Part shown: positions 45,273 to 57,398 of the stretch, in pieces | Layout: every line of letters begins with the position of its first letter | Position numbering within the stretch: the first letter of the stretch is position 1 | Assembly (NCBI GenBank): GCA_032690845.1 | Contig: CM064422.1 | Span: 2,914,001-2,978,000, forward strand | Source: Eleusine coracana subsp. coracana | Taxonomy: Eukaryota; Streptophyta; Magnoliopsida; Poales; Poaceae | DNA: 64,000 nucleotides | Direction: 5' to 3' | The notes under the pieces: generated by a model | The model's input: the letters and a program-made list of their open reading frames with translations, nothing else | What the model was told of the DNA's origin: nothing | Database searches by the model: none | Program-made: the position numbers and the translations under genes

Positions 45273-47640
45273 CATCCTTCGCATCTTCTCTATTTCTGTT
45301 TATTATTTCATTTTCATGTAAAAGCAAGGGGAAAACGAGTACAAAACATCATTATTATTCTGTATAGATCTTGATTTATAAGCAATAAAAGCAAGGGTAA
45401 ACGAACAAGGAAGGGGCCCTTCGTTCTCACCTAGCTGCACGTGAGGTGGTGGAATCTAGGCTCCCTGCTGCTCTTCACGGGCTGCTGCTCGAGATCCAGA
45501 TGCAACAAGGCTCCACAGTCCAGACGTCCTGCTGCTCTTCACCAAGGTCCACGCACGGATGGAGAGGGGACAGGAGGCCTGAGATCCAGTCGAAGGAGAA
45601 GGGGGTGGAGCGGAAGAGGTCGCGCAAGGGAAGAAGACTACATGGTGACCTGCAAGCACGAACGAGGAGGATGAATCCGTCATTCAAACAGCGCAAGGAC
45701 AAAGGGGCATCAGATGTCCATGGAAGCTACGGCTGTAATGCCCAATAGACCAAAATCCTCACCAAAAATTAAGGAAAAATAAAGAGATTGGAGCTGCAGA
45801 AGAGGAGGATGACTGGGTGAGATTTGACCTCACGAGATTTAACCTGCAGGTGGCAAGCGAATCCTTCTCAGACCCCGACAATCCAAAAAAGAAAAAAGAA
45901 ATATTGGAGGAGATGCGAAGAATGAGCAAGAAATCGGTAACCTCAGCACGAGGGCAGGGCATGGCGGATCTGCTCGCTGCTCTGGACGACGACTCCAGGC
46001 ACCCGTGCTACCCCAGATCTGCTTGAGGACGAAGCGTCGCACGCCCAGCAGCCCCGTCGGGGAAGCTGAGGCTCGAGGTAGCGGTGAGACTCGTAGATCT
46101 GCTGAGGTGGGAGGCCTGCCGTCGCGAATCCATTTGGAGGAGACACTTTCACGTAGCCGTCACAACCGTCACCAACTATGCGCACAGCCTTGACACCGAC
46201 ACTGCGTCCTCCGTTCGCACCACGCGCCGCCGCGCAAACCATGAGCCCGCCGCGGCCGACACGCACCGCCCACCTTGTTTTTTGCGGCTCGCTCTGACGG
46301 CTGGAAGGAGGGCGCGTGGGTTTAGGTTTAGGGAGGGAAGGGGAGGCGGGTGGGCGCGAGGGAGGAGGCGGCAGCTGGTTGGGGAGGAGGAGGAGGCGGT
46401 GCGGCGGCTGATGCTCGGGTTCGGGGCGGCGGAGGAGGAGCCGTGGCAGCGGCTCGTCAGGTTCGGGAGTGGAGGCGGGGGATTAGGGTTGAGGAGGCGC
46501 TGCAGGAGTGGAGGCCGGGTGGGTGTGAGAGGTGGACCCCACCTGTCAGCGCCAAAAACTTTTCGGTAAGACGATGTTGTGCCGTTAATTGTACATCGAA
46601 CCGGCATATACGGGGTCGACGGAATAAGGATTCACCACGGATGACGATCTCACCAGTTGGTATAAAAATTTTTAATTTTTTTACACCCATTTATACTCTA
46701 TATTCATTCTCTATATTAAATAATTTTCTATAGGACTCACAAGTCAGCCTCTACTCTATCTTTTTTTCTCTCCCCTCTCTCTTTTCCTTCCTCCTGAATC
46801 TCTCTTTTTCTTCTCTACCACCGCCTCGCTCGCTTCCTCCTCCAGGCACGCGGGCCACGCACCACCACCTTTGTGCACCTCCTCCTCCCTGCGGGTCACG
46901 CGCCACCGCCGTGCACCTCCACCTCCCTGTGCGTCACGCATCGCCGCCGCCGAGCACCTCCTCCTCCCCGCGCGCCGCCTCCCCTCTCCCCCTCTCTTGC
47001 CTCTCCTTCCCACCGCGCGACGTCGCCGCTGCCAAGGCCCGCCTCCGACCCGCCCCTCCTCCTTCCCTTCCGGCTCACGTCGTGCCAGTCCTCCTCCACC
47101 ACGCTGCCGCGCCCGTCCTCCTCAACCGCGCCGCCGCACCCGTCCCCTGCGCACGACCTAGATCCACCGATCTGGATCCCCGCCGCCAGCCTCTCCTCAC
47201 GGCTTGGATCTGTGCCGCCCTGCCGCCGGCCTCTCCACCTCCCCCTTCTCTCTCTTCGGCCTGGATCCACGCGGCGGCGTCCTCCTCCTCCTCGCGCTGC
47301 TATTATTGCTCGGTGAGGCAAGATGGAAGAGCAGGAGGCGGCGAAGGAAGCCCGCGCGAGGCACGGCGGGTCGTTGGGTGGGCCTATGCTCAGTGCATAG
47401 AGGAGTTCTCTAGGAACATTGGATTTGGTGGAACCAGAATCTTACCGATAGCGTACGTGATGGAGGACCCTGATACAGCTGGTTTCTCCGCTAAACATTC
47501 CTCCAGTAACATTTCACGGGAGCCGATGCGGACAATCTAATTTTACAGTTACAACATATAAAAAGATGAAGTTAATAAACTACAAATTGAATTGGGCTTT
47601 ATTTTTTTTCTGTTAGAGGTGCCTTTTTTGTTTTTATTGA
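45273..47640. other. GC-rich Helitron interior, low-complexity frames
   Basis: Long overlapping open frames on both strands arise from GC-rich, repetitive sequence. An imperfect repeat of about 41 bp (CACCTCCTCCTCCCTGCG...CACGC) recurs three times at 46875-46990. The content recalls a leader or first exon of a captured grass gene. No conserved domain is visible. Confidence 0.3.
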
Positions 47641-47691
47641 GTCCTTAATTTTGTTTCTAAAGTCCGTAGCAATGCACTGGCATTTTGCTAG

Positions 47692-48815
47692 TATACTATA
47701 CTACTTAATAATTTTGAAACGATCTTCTTAGCCATCCTTAATCCGTCATTTAATCAATCTCAAAAAAAAAATCCATCGTTTAATCCGTCCCTACGATTTT
47801 GATCCAACAACGTACAAAACCCTTCACGTCCGCGCTTCCCCACCCTATGCGGCCGTGCCTCCGTATGATCTATGCTCCTTCCCGTCTGTGGCTCCGTGCG
47901 ATCTCCCACCCCGTGGAGAGAGGCGGCGACGCGATCTTCGATCCCTCCCCACCGAAACGCTGCCCTCTCCTCTTCACAGCACGATCTCCGACGCCTTCTC
48001 CTCCTCCCCGTGCAGAGCGAGTCGATACCGCCCCCTTCCATCTGATCCTATGCCTTCTCCTTATCTTCCTGCCTTCCCAATCCAGACAGCGCCACACCTG
48101 CGCTGTCGACACCTCCAACACCTCTCAGCTCTGCTCTCCCTTCCGCGCACCTCCTCCCTCTCCCTCTTGTATTTTTGTTGGAAATTTTTGTGGCCATTTT
48201 GCAGAGGCGAGAGGCTGCACCGGGGCACGGGGACACGGAGGTGAGGTGGTACCGCAGCGCAAGTCCGAAGGCCTCATGACCTTCTGGCTCTAGATCTTTG
48301 AGGCCCAACGACTTCAGCGACGACTCCGAAGGCCTCATGACCTCAGGTCTGTTTCTACCTTTGTCCATTCCCATAAGAATCTGTTTTCCTCCCTCTACTC
48401 AATCCCTTGAATTCTATCACTCGAAATTGCTTAGTTTCTGTCAGATTTGAAGGGGATTTCAATTTGTGTTTGATATGCGGGGGATTTGTGCAGAGGAATC
48501 CATGTGGTGTGGCTAGGAGAGATCGACAATGAGTTTTTCGTCCGTTCAATCTTGTTTCAATAGATTTTGTCCTACACACGGTGAGCACTCTAACCACTTT
48601 TGGTTCAATAATTTTTTGGCCATGTGAATGATGCAGTGATTTTGGTTCTTATAGGTTTCTATATTTGGGATAACTCAACAACTTTGATTGCTTCATTCCA
48701 ATACCAATTTCCTTTGAGACATCAACACTCCCATGAGGTAATTCCCTGTTGTTTGCATTGCACATTGCAGACGTGGATTTTTTTTTGTAGAATGATGGCT
48801 TTACTTTCTATCCAT
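47692..48815 (+). mobile_element. Second Helitron-like 5' end and body
   Basis: TATACTATACTACTTAATAA begins exactly after the CTAG of the preceding Helitron. It is followed by CTTCTTAGCCATCCTTAATC and CCGTCATTTAATC, as at the 35251 end. The body (47800-48300) is GC-rich with unrecognised frames and the rest is AT-rich. No matching 3' end was found before the RTE fragment, so its extent is a guess. Confidence 0.35.
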
Positions 48816-48819
48816 AGCT

Positions 48820-49158
48820 AGCTCCTTAGGGATATCCCACGCCTTCAGGTCTCTCTCTACCGACTCGTCCCAAGTCAAGTTAGGTCGGCCTCTACCTCTC
48901 TTAACATTAGCATCTCTCTTTAAAACCCCACTATGCACCGGCGCCTCCGGAGGCCTTCGTTGGACATGTCCGAACCATCTCAACCGATGTTGAACCAATT
49001 TCTCCTCGATAGGTGCCACTCCTATCCTGTCCCAGATATATTCATTCCGTATTCGGTCTCTTCTTGTATGTCCGCAAACCAACGCAACATACGCATCTTT
49101 GCTACACTCAATTGTTGAACATGTCGTCTTTTCGTAGGCCAGCACTCAGCACCGTATA
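48820..49158 (-). pseudogene. RTE-type LINE 3' fragment
   Basis: The minus strand encodes the region after RT in plant RTE elements: YGAECWPTKRRHVQQLSVAK, then after a one-base loss near 49080, CGHTRRDRIRNEYIWDRIGV, VQHRLRWFGHVQRRPPEAPV and KRGRGRPNLTWDESVERDLK. It stops after KELAMDR, just short of the normal end. The upstream side is cut at 49158/49159 by an LTR-like sequence. RT itself is absent. Confidence 0.85.
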
Positions 49159-49386
49159 TGTCGGTGTTTCGATCACCGGCTAGTAGAATTTGGTCTTGGG
49201 GTGCGTGCTTTGGATTCGGTAATGGCTTAGAAAGAGGACACGAGGGGGGGGGTATACTAGTTCGGGTAAGATACCCTACGTCCAGTTGTCTAGCCTGCCC
49301 GTGTTACTTGCCACAAGGGGGAGTACAACAATGGCGAGAGAGGAGGGGATGCTCCAAGTCTCAGTGTTCGCGGTGGCGAGGTGTCG

Positions 49387-49425
<39 letters not shown>

Positions 49426-50914
49426 TGCGATTGTCTCTTGGTTCCGTCTATCTTGTGGAAGAAGAGAGGTTCCCCTTTATATTCTGAGGGGGTGGCCCAC
49501 TTATAAAGAAAGAGAGAGAGAGAGAGAGGGAGGGAGGGAGGGAGGGAGAGAGAGAGATAACGTTCTAAACGTGCAAAGTGGTTAAAGTCATGCGAAGGGG
49601 GTGCCATCCCGGTTTGGTGGCGTGGTCTCTGGTCCTTGTTGGCCCCATCGTCCTGGTCTCGCATCAGGGGAAGGGTACACTGTGCTCGAGCGTGCTCCTT
49701 TTTTCCGTTGTCGCGTCGGGCCTCAGTCGCCACTGTGCATGGCGTGCTCCGCCATATGTAGGATGGCGTCAATTGCTATAGGGGGCGTCAGTGGAAAATA
49801 GCGTCATCGAGTACCCTGCCGTACTCGCCCCCGTCAGCAGACGTTGATGGTGACCGGGGCAAGTAAGCGGGCGGATTTGACCTCTCTGACATTGTATGCC
49901 CACGCCGGGGTCGCCATTAATAAGGGTTGGCGGGGTAGGCATTGACCGCCGCCCCACTCGACCCCTTCATCAGGAGTCGAGGTGTCGTGATGTACTTGTT
50001 CGGACTCGCTTGGAGTGGGAATCCGTCACGCTCATGCAGGGTAATCGAGTTTTCCCGTCCCACCATCCCTGGTGGAGTCAGAATTTCCTCATCATGCCTT
50101 CAGCAGGCATGGACCCTACAGACGGGACGGTGGGAAAAGGCTTATCCGAAGAATGCGGAGGGGCCCACGCGGTGGTGATTGTGGTGGCGACTGGGTTCGC
50201 GTCCTTCCTGGAGGAGGCAACTTGGTTCTGGCTCCCATAGTGGGGTTGAGCAGATCGAGCCAAAGGTTCGACCCCGGGAGGGTTGAGCGGATCGGGCGAG
50301 TCGGGCCAGCTTTTCGAGGCTGTCGATCGAGGCGGGCCTACCATGCGGGGTTTCTTCACATTGTGTCTACGCAGGCGGGGCCCAAGGGAGGCGGCTAAGC
50401 GGGTCTTCCATTCTCACCGTACGCCCGGTTTATTTTAAATAGTGTCACATGGCACCCCATTATTTGCCCCCGACAGTAGCCCCCGAGCCCCCGAGCGAGT
50501 CGGAGAGTCGTTCGAGGGATTTCGCAATGAGTCGAAGGTCGCGATGCGGTTCACAGGCCCTGTAGTTCTATTCGGCCGTGGTGTGCGCGAGCGCACCCGA
50601 CGGGTGTAGCCCCCGAGCCGGGGGCGAGTTTTTTCGACAATTCTCGCGCCCCGGGTTTAGCTCGGAGGTAAGAGGTCGTCGTGTTGTTTTTGGCGCGGGT
50701 GCGCACGAGCGCACCCGTCGGGTGTAGTCCCCGAGCCAGATGAGGAGTCCGTGTGGACTCGTTTTTTGGCTTTACTCGTTGGTCGCGGTTCGTGAGGCTG
50801 CTGATGCATCCATGGCTCAGGCTTCGGGCAGAGTGGGAGATGTGGCATGCTAGCTGAGGGAGCTGGTCCTGCCCAGCGAAGCCGCTGCGAGATGTCACGT
50901 CGCGCTGCGCTCGT
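49159..50914 (+). repeat. LTR-like sequence, family unknown
   Basis: It starts TGTCGGTGTTTCGATCACC inside the RTE fragment and contains GTAGCCCCCGAGC-type phrases common in grass LTRs (50473, 50605, 50725). It holds a (GT)17 run (49390-49423) and a GA-rich tract (49507-49556). The right end is lost where the CRM LTR begins. No internal region, partner LTR or duplication was found. Confidence 0.45.
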
Positions 50915-51716
50915 CTAAAGCAATCGCGGCACGACATCTCCTCTGGTTATCAATCATCCTAAAATGATTGACCTCACTGAGAAGGCTAATACCTTCCTAC
51001 GAATCAAGAACACAAGCAAGAACAACGAAAAATGCAACACAATTACAGATGTATTATGAAACTCACAAAGTTGGGGTCTCACAAATTGTGATGACTACAA
51101 AACTTTTATGAACAGAATAAGCTAAGCAAAACCTGAACCCTAATGGTGCAGTGACGGCTGTATATGAAGATCCTAGGATCGTGCAAGATCCTCTGGACGC
51201 GCCCCTAACTGGATACACAGTCCAAAGGCCAAAAATAGGTGATGCAGCACCAAAACAGATTCTGGACCCTCTCTTGTTTCAACGATTCCTAATGACTCCC
51301 AACGAATTTTGACATACAATCGACAACATTGGAAAGGTCTTCTTATTATCTTTTCGTGCATATGTAGAACGTTCAAATCCGAGTCCGTATGCGTCATGGG
51401 CATCCGTTTTAGTACAAACTGGTCCTGAGCCTCGAAACAGACTCGAAGTCGGTTTTGGTTGGGCCTCCACTTTGGCTTTCACGTCCTTGCTGGTCCTCCA
51501 CGTCTCCCAGTCCTTCTCCCATCATCTCCTAGTCCTCTCCATGGTTCCTAATTACAATATAATCATTAGGTAGCAATCCATTCTCAAAAATGACATATGA
51601 CGAAGAACGTAGGAACGAGCTCACCTCTAAATTTAGTCGTCGTGCACGAGCTCTAGTCATTGGATCTTGCAAGTCCAAAATTGGAGCATGTATCCTTAGG
51701 AGTGATGTCCTCATCA
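50915..51716 (-). repeat. CRM-type LTR, truncated (second copy)
   Basis: It matches the LTRs at 16855 and 24041 but lacks about the first 105 plus-strand bases. It ends CATCA at 51716. A small deletion near 51682 shifts the overlapping pol frame after DEDITPKDTC. The adjacent minus-strand AAGAGGGGGAGGA (51717-51729) is the polypurine tract, so this is the 3' LTR. Confidence 0.85.
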
Positions 51717-53880
51717 TCCTCCCCCTCTTGAAGTGGATTCGTTCTCGACTCAAGCTCATCCTCTTCTCCCAAATATGGTTTCAAATCTAAAATGTTAAAA
51801 GTAGGACTAACCCCGGACTCGAGAGGCAACTCAAGTTTGTATGTATTATCATTAATCTTCTCAATTATTTTGAATGGACCATCAGCTCTAGGCATTAATT
51901 TAGACTTTCTCAATTCTGGAAATCTATCCTTCCTCAAGTGTAACCATACTAAATCTCCTACATCAAGTTTTACTTCCTTTCTACCTTTACTACCAGCAAT
52001 TTTATACTTTTCATTCATCTTTTCAATACTAAGTCTAGTGGTCTCATGCATTTGCAAAATAAATTCAGTATGCTCCTTAGCTTTATCATGAACTCTCTTA
52101 TTAATAGATAGAGGAAGTATATCAAGTGGAGTACGGGGATCAAAACCATACACTACTTTGAAGGGACTTATCTTGGTAGTAGAATGTGTTGCTCGATTAT
52201 AAGCAAATTCAATATGAGGCAAACATTCTTCCCATTGATTCAAATTTTTCTTCAAAATAGCACTCAACATAGTGCTCAAAGTGCGGTTCACAACCTCAGT
52301 TTGTCCATCAGTTTATGGGTGATAAGTTGTAGAAAATAGCAACTTTGTACCCAACTTATTCCGAAGCGTGTGCCAAAAGTGACTCAAAAATTTTGTATCA
52401 CGATCTGAAATAATAGTAGAAGGCATGACATACAAAACATACAATTTCTTTGAAAAAAAAGGTCAGCAATATAACTAGCATCATCAAATTTATGACATGG
52501 TATAAAGTGTGCCATCTTAGAAAATCTATCCACAACAACAAAAATACTATCACTCCCCCTCTTAGTCCTAAGCAGTCCTAAAAAAAAAATCCATAGAAAT
52601 ATCCGCCCAAGGAATAGAAGGAACAAGTAGTGGCTTGTATAAACCATGTGGATTCAAACGAGACTTAGCTTTTTGACATGTAGTTCAGCGAGCAATAAAG
52701 CGTTTAATATCTTTCCTCATTCTTGGCCAAAAGAAGTGTGTGGCCAAAATATCCTCCGTCTTCTTGGCACCAAAATGACCCATCAATCCACTTCCATGCG
52801 TCTCCTGTAATAAGAAAAGACGAACAAAACCAACTGGAATGCATAGGCGGTTAGCTCTAAACAATAATCCATCATTCAACACAAATTTGTTCCATGCACG
52901 ACCTTCTTTACAATGCAGCAATACATCCTTAAAATCAACATCAGCAGCATATTATTCTTTAATTGCCTCAAGTCCAAAAATTCTACAATTAAGTTGAGAC
53001 AACAAAGTATAGCGCCTAAATGAAGCATCAACGATCACATTATCCTTTTCTTTATTATGTTTAATAATGTAAGGAAAAAACTCAATAAAGTCAACCCATT
53101 TAGTATGTCTACGGTTCAAATTACATTGAGAACGAATATACTTAAGTGATTTATGATCAGAATGAATAACAAATTCTTTGGGCAACAAATAATGACGCCA
53201 AGTCTCTAAACAACGTATAAGTGCATATAATTTCTTATCATACGTGGAGTAATTCAAAACAGGCCCAGTAATTTTCTCACTAAAGTATGCAACAGGTTTA
53301 CCATCTTGCATCAAAACACCACCAATGCTTATACCACTAGCAACACATTCAAGCTCAAAAGTCTTATCAAAATTAGGTAATTGTAGCAATGGTGCATGTG
53401 TAAGTTTGTCCTTCAATGCATCAAAAAACTCATGATGTATCTTACCCCAATGGAAATCAATGCCCTTCTTTGTCAACTCATATAAAGGTGCAGCAATGGT
53501 GCTGAAATCTTTGATAAAGCGGCGGTAGAAATCTGCAAGACCAAGAAAACTTCTCACCTGTGTAATAGTTTTTGGTACAGGTCAGCTCTTTATGGCTCCA
53601 ATTTTTACCTCATCCACCTCAATTCCCTGTGAAGTCACAACATAGCCAAGAAAAGAGACTCGATCTGTGCAAAAGGTGCACTTCTCAAAGTTACCAAATA
53701 AACGTGCATCTCACAAAGCATCAAAAACAGCACACAAATGATTCATATGTTCATGTATGGATTTGCTATAAATCAAGATATCATCAAAGTAAACTACCAC
53801 AAATTTGCCAATGAAAGCTCTTAAAACCTTATTCATCAAGTGCATGAAAGAACTAGGTGCATTAGTTAAACCAAAAGGCA
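51717..53880 (-). pseudogene. CRM-type pol, second copy, 5' truncated
   Basis: It runs from the RT centre (PFGLTNAPSSFM, then FVVVYFDDILIYSKS at about 53800) through RNase H (FELECVASGISIGGVL) and integrase to SPTFNILDLKPYLGEEDELE at the LTR. Frames are broken by stops and shifts at about 53580, 52955, 52680 and 52400-52290, and the catalytic core of integrase is damaged. In RNase H the conserved CDASG reads CVASG. It is truncated at 53880, where an unrelated LTR-like sequence starts. It is more decayed than the copy at 18057. Confidence 0.88.
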
Positions 53881-53884
53881 GTAC

Positions 53885-54766
53885 TGTCTCGGTTAGTTCT
53901 ATCAACTTAGATTGCAGTACTGTCTCGGTTAGGTCTAATCTTTTGTGATTTTGGTAGATTGCGTAAGTTGGATTTAGATCTATTATTCGAGTGACTCTAT
54001 AGATTTTATCTATAATTGAATTAAATCTAGCTTCATTCAACGAGTTTGGGCACTATCTCGATTAAGTACGATCTGTTCGAATCAGCGAGACTGCATCAAC
54101 TTTGATCTCTTACTAGGTAAATAAGGCTAGATTCTATCCAGTTATAGGTATAGTTGATAGAGTTCTATTGGGACATTTAGTCGATAGGTTATCACGGTTC
54201 AATCGACTTTCTAGTGCTTAACCTGATTACATTAATCATTTTGATAGTCGTTTGCCTCCTTGTCATAATAAGTTAGATCTGTGATTATGAGACATATTAC
54301 AATACCAGCTATTAGATCTATTGATTTAGCACTATTGACAGGACGAGTCTACGCGTTTACCACAGATTCATCGACTTCGTCCTATCGACTCAGTACCATC
54401 GACTGAGTAAGCCTCGGCATGTTATTACTATCTTATCAACTCTGCTCTACCGACTTATTTTTCTTATCGGTATTAATGGCGCATAATATTTCATATGTTT
54501 AATTTGCCGATAAGCAGATATAATCAGCTGATTAGTTTATATTCTCTTATTTTTATTCCTATAATAGCATCAACTGGTTTCACGAATAGTGATTATCGGC
54601 TTTCTTCATCGGCCTGTCCTGGGCCGGTGACCCGTGGAATTTGACTGTTTGTTTCTTTGTCAGTTTGTAGGGAAAATCGATTGGCATGCCCCGGCTTTTT
54701 CGTATTAAGCCTACACTGGAGCTAAGCAGATCTCCCAGGTCACACGTGATGATTTTTACATCAACA
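53885..54766 (+). repeat. LTR of a Tat-like Ty3 element, left end uncertain
   Basis: AT-rich sequence ending ACATCAACA before a primer site. The phrase GCAGTACTGTCTCGGTTAG occurs twice near the left edge (53878 and 53914). The junction with CRM pol hides the true LTR start. Confidence 0.45.
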
Positions 54767-54773
54767 CGCTTTT

Positions 54774-54792
54774 TGGCACGTCCAGTGGGACC
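54774..54792 (+). promoter_or_regulatory. Primer binding site of the Tat-like element
   Basis: TGGCACGTCCAGTGGGACC, eight bases inside the LTR end and 21 bp before the gag ATG. This is the TGGCACGCCxxGTGGGAC type seen in Tat-lineage elements; the tRNA is not assigned. Confidence 0.6.
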
Positions 54793-54813
54793 AAGAATTT
54801 CAAGCTTGACATC

Positions 54814-56973
54814 ATGTCTGGACTTGGAATGCCAAAAAAGCCTAAAGCACCACAACCGAAGAACAATATCAGTGCAGAACTGAAAATGAATATATGCTGC
54901 CTATTGATAAGGATGATCTGAGAGATGAGATGAAGGTACAGATCGATAAAAGAGTTGCTTAGTTTGAGAATCTTCTATTGGGGACTTTCATCAAGACTTG
55001 ACATGGCAAAATCATAAAGAAAGGACAATTGCGAGTACGTGCCATACCACGGTGCAGAAGTAATTGAAGAAGAAGCTCTGAACCACACGATCCATACTGT
55101 GGTGCATCATGCTGCATTGATTAATCAGTCACTTGTATTGAGGAATTTAATTATACAGACAATAGAGGGTTGCATTTATGATGATCCAGTATATTTTACT
55201 GTGGCTAGAAATGTTCCTCGGGTTGCAACTAAGATCCCTAGCATGCAACATGTTGGTACAAGTACGACAGCTCCTGTGACGAGTTCAGGATCATTGCCGA
55301 TAGAGACTACTCCACCTTCAAAGAATGCTAATGGTAGTACAATAGGAAGAGCACCACATAGAATAATATTGTAAAAAACTACCCCGCAAACATAGCCGCA
55401 ATACTACAGACAGGAGACAGCAGAACCAAACGTGATGTATAGTACTGCACCTAATATGGAACCAAGTATGTTTGGTATGCCATCGTCATCTACTTTAACC
55501 TGGAGAGTTAGGAGGTCAGCACTCAGTTGTTAACTTCGTATCACAGACAGTTCCGCGAGTGCCTGCATCTAGTCTTACATCAATGATTTAAAATGTTGAT
55601 GCTGCGACCAATGACTGGGCAAAAGATTGCTGAGGTAATGAGAGAAAAATTTGGATTAAAACCGAAGTAGCAGACTTATATGTATCGATCCCCATATCTA
55701 CCCAGCTATGATTTGGTTCCTATGCCGGGTCGATACAGGCTACCAGAATTTACCAAGTTTACTGGACAAGATAACACTACTATTTTTGAGCATGTCAGCC
55801 GATTTTTAGTGTAGTGTAGAGAAGCTGGTGCCACTGAAGCGTTGAAAATCAGGTTGTTTCCATTCTCCTTGTCCAGGTTGGCATTTTCTTGGTTTGCATT
55901 GTTGCCCCCAAATTCAATTATCACTTGGGACAATCTCAAATAGAAATTCCACAAATATTCCTTTGCCGAAACTAGGGAGTTGAGGTTGTCAGATCTGATT
56001 GCTGTAAGGCAGAAAGCTGGTGAGTTTGTACATGATTATATACAAAGGTTCAGAGAAGTGCGCAGCAAGTGTTTCAGCTTGCAATTAACAGATAATCAGA
56101 TGATAGAAATTGCTTTTAATGGTTTAGTTGCGCCTCCAAGGGAAAAGTTTCCCTCGGTTGAGTTTGAAAGCCTATGACAGTTGGTGTAGAAGGTGTCTAT
56201 TCAGGAGAACCTGACTCGAGGGACACGATCAAGGCCGATTCAAGTCAACTACAATGATTATGAGTTTGAGTCTAATGAAGATACTGAAAAACCCAGTATG
56301 GCTGAGTGGACTAGAAACAAGAATGTGTTGTCATGCCCATGGGTGAAGCAGAATGAACCAGAAGAAAAATTTGACTTTGATATCATCAAGGCCGACAAGA
56401 TATTTGATATGTTGTTGCAGGAGAAGCACATTCAGTTACAACCTAATCTTGTGATACCACCTACTGAAGAATTGAAGAAGAAGAGGTGCTGCAAATGACA
56501 CAATTCGCCTTCTCATAATACTAATGATTGCAAGGTGTTTAGGAGATAGATCCAGATGGCGATTGAACAAGGAAAAATAAAGTTAACCAAAAGTACCATG
56601 AAGATCGATGGGCATTCTTTCCCTACAATTGTCAACATGGCCGGTATTGATAACATAGAAGCGTTCATTAAACGGTACCAGAAAAAGAGAGATTGGGAAG
56701 TGAAAGAGTCACAGTTTGATCTGTACTGGGAGTGTCCGTTCTTTCGATACTGCTGGGACTGCAATATGAAACAGCCATCGATCGACAATTGTCCTGGATG
56801 CAGTAAGCACATGAAGATGTATAGAGAGGCCCTAAAGAGTCATCGACACCAGCATCGACACGATGTTATTAGAGAGTCGATCGTGGATTCAGCCGATGTA
56901 CATGATAGAGTTTCTGCATTTGATCGACTGAGTTTGACAAGGAAGTCGATGAGGAGATGCAGGAAGAACAAGA
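54814..56973 (+). pseudogene. Tat-like Ty3 gag, degenerate
   Basis: It starts MSGLGMPKKPKAPQPKNN at 54814 and is broken by many stops. The Retrotrans_gag domain lies at about 55690-56177: LPEFTKFTGQDNTTIFEHVS, a stop, LRLSDLIAVRQKAGEFVHDY and IQRFREVRSKCFSLQL. A downstream cysteine/histidine region (CK-stop-HNSPSHNTNDCK, 56490) and an IEQGKIKLTKSTMKIDGHSF segment match Tat gag C-terminal parts. The rest of the element is missing: a CACTA-like end begins at 56974. Confidence 0.8.
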
Positions 56974-57398
56974 CACTACAAGGTTTCAGGGCTATTGCCA
57001 CGACATTCATCGCAACAATGTTTTGTAATAAGCATGGGTAATTGCAACGAAAGGTAATTTTGGTTGTGATAGATTGGATATATCACCACGCTTGCATGTG
57101 CCTTGTAATTAGGGTGACCTTTTATAATGCTTTCCTGTAATTGTTGCAATAAGGTCATTTTGCAACAGAAGAACGAGGTGTTGTAATAAGATATAGCAAT
57201 GAAATTGTTAGTCGTTGCAACAATGCATAGATATAGCAACGAAAAGTTATGTGGTTGCGATAGAGTCTTACATATTGCAACTAATTGGTTAGTCGTTGCA
57301 ATAATGCATAGATATAGCAACGAAAATTTATCTGGTTGCAACAATGCATAGATATAGCAACGCAAATGTTCATCGTTGCAACTATACATAGATATAGT
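56974..57398. mobile_element. CACTA-like end with subterminal repeats
   Basis: It begins CACTACAAGG inside Tat gag. Motifs of the type TTGCAAC and ATAGATATAGCAACG recur in both orientations (57180-57390), like the subterminal repeats of CACTA transposons. The right edge ATATAGTG could be a short inverted CACTA end, making a 425-bp MITE-like copy. The inverted match is only 5 bp and the flanks (AGA, TAA) do not match, so truncation is equally likely. Confidence 0.45.

Larger units (their letters stand above)
35231..47691 (+). mobile_element. Candidate Helitron, about 12.4 kb
   Basis: The left end TCTCTACTACCTAAT follows an A and fits the plant Helitron start TCTMTAYTAMY. It is duplicated in tandem (35231 and 35251). 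The right end reads CCGTAGCAATGCACTGGCAT then TTTGCTAG followed by T, the hairpin-CTAG|T pattern of grass Helitrons. No Rep/helicase gene was found, so it would be nonautonomous. It contains a Cassandra element, an opposite Helitron end and gene-like fragments. Joining these two ends as one element is inference; they could belong to different copies. Confidence 0.4.

Noticed and set aside
46084..47540. Several overlapping frames of 100-210 residues
   Set aside because: Low-complexity Pro/Arg/Ser-rich translations in GC-rich repeats, open on both strands, with no domain.
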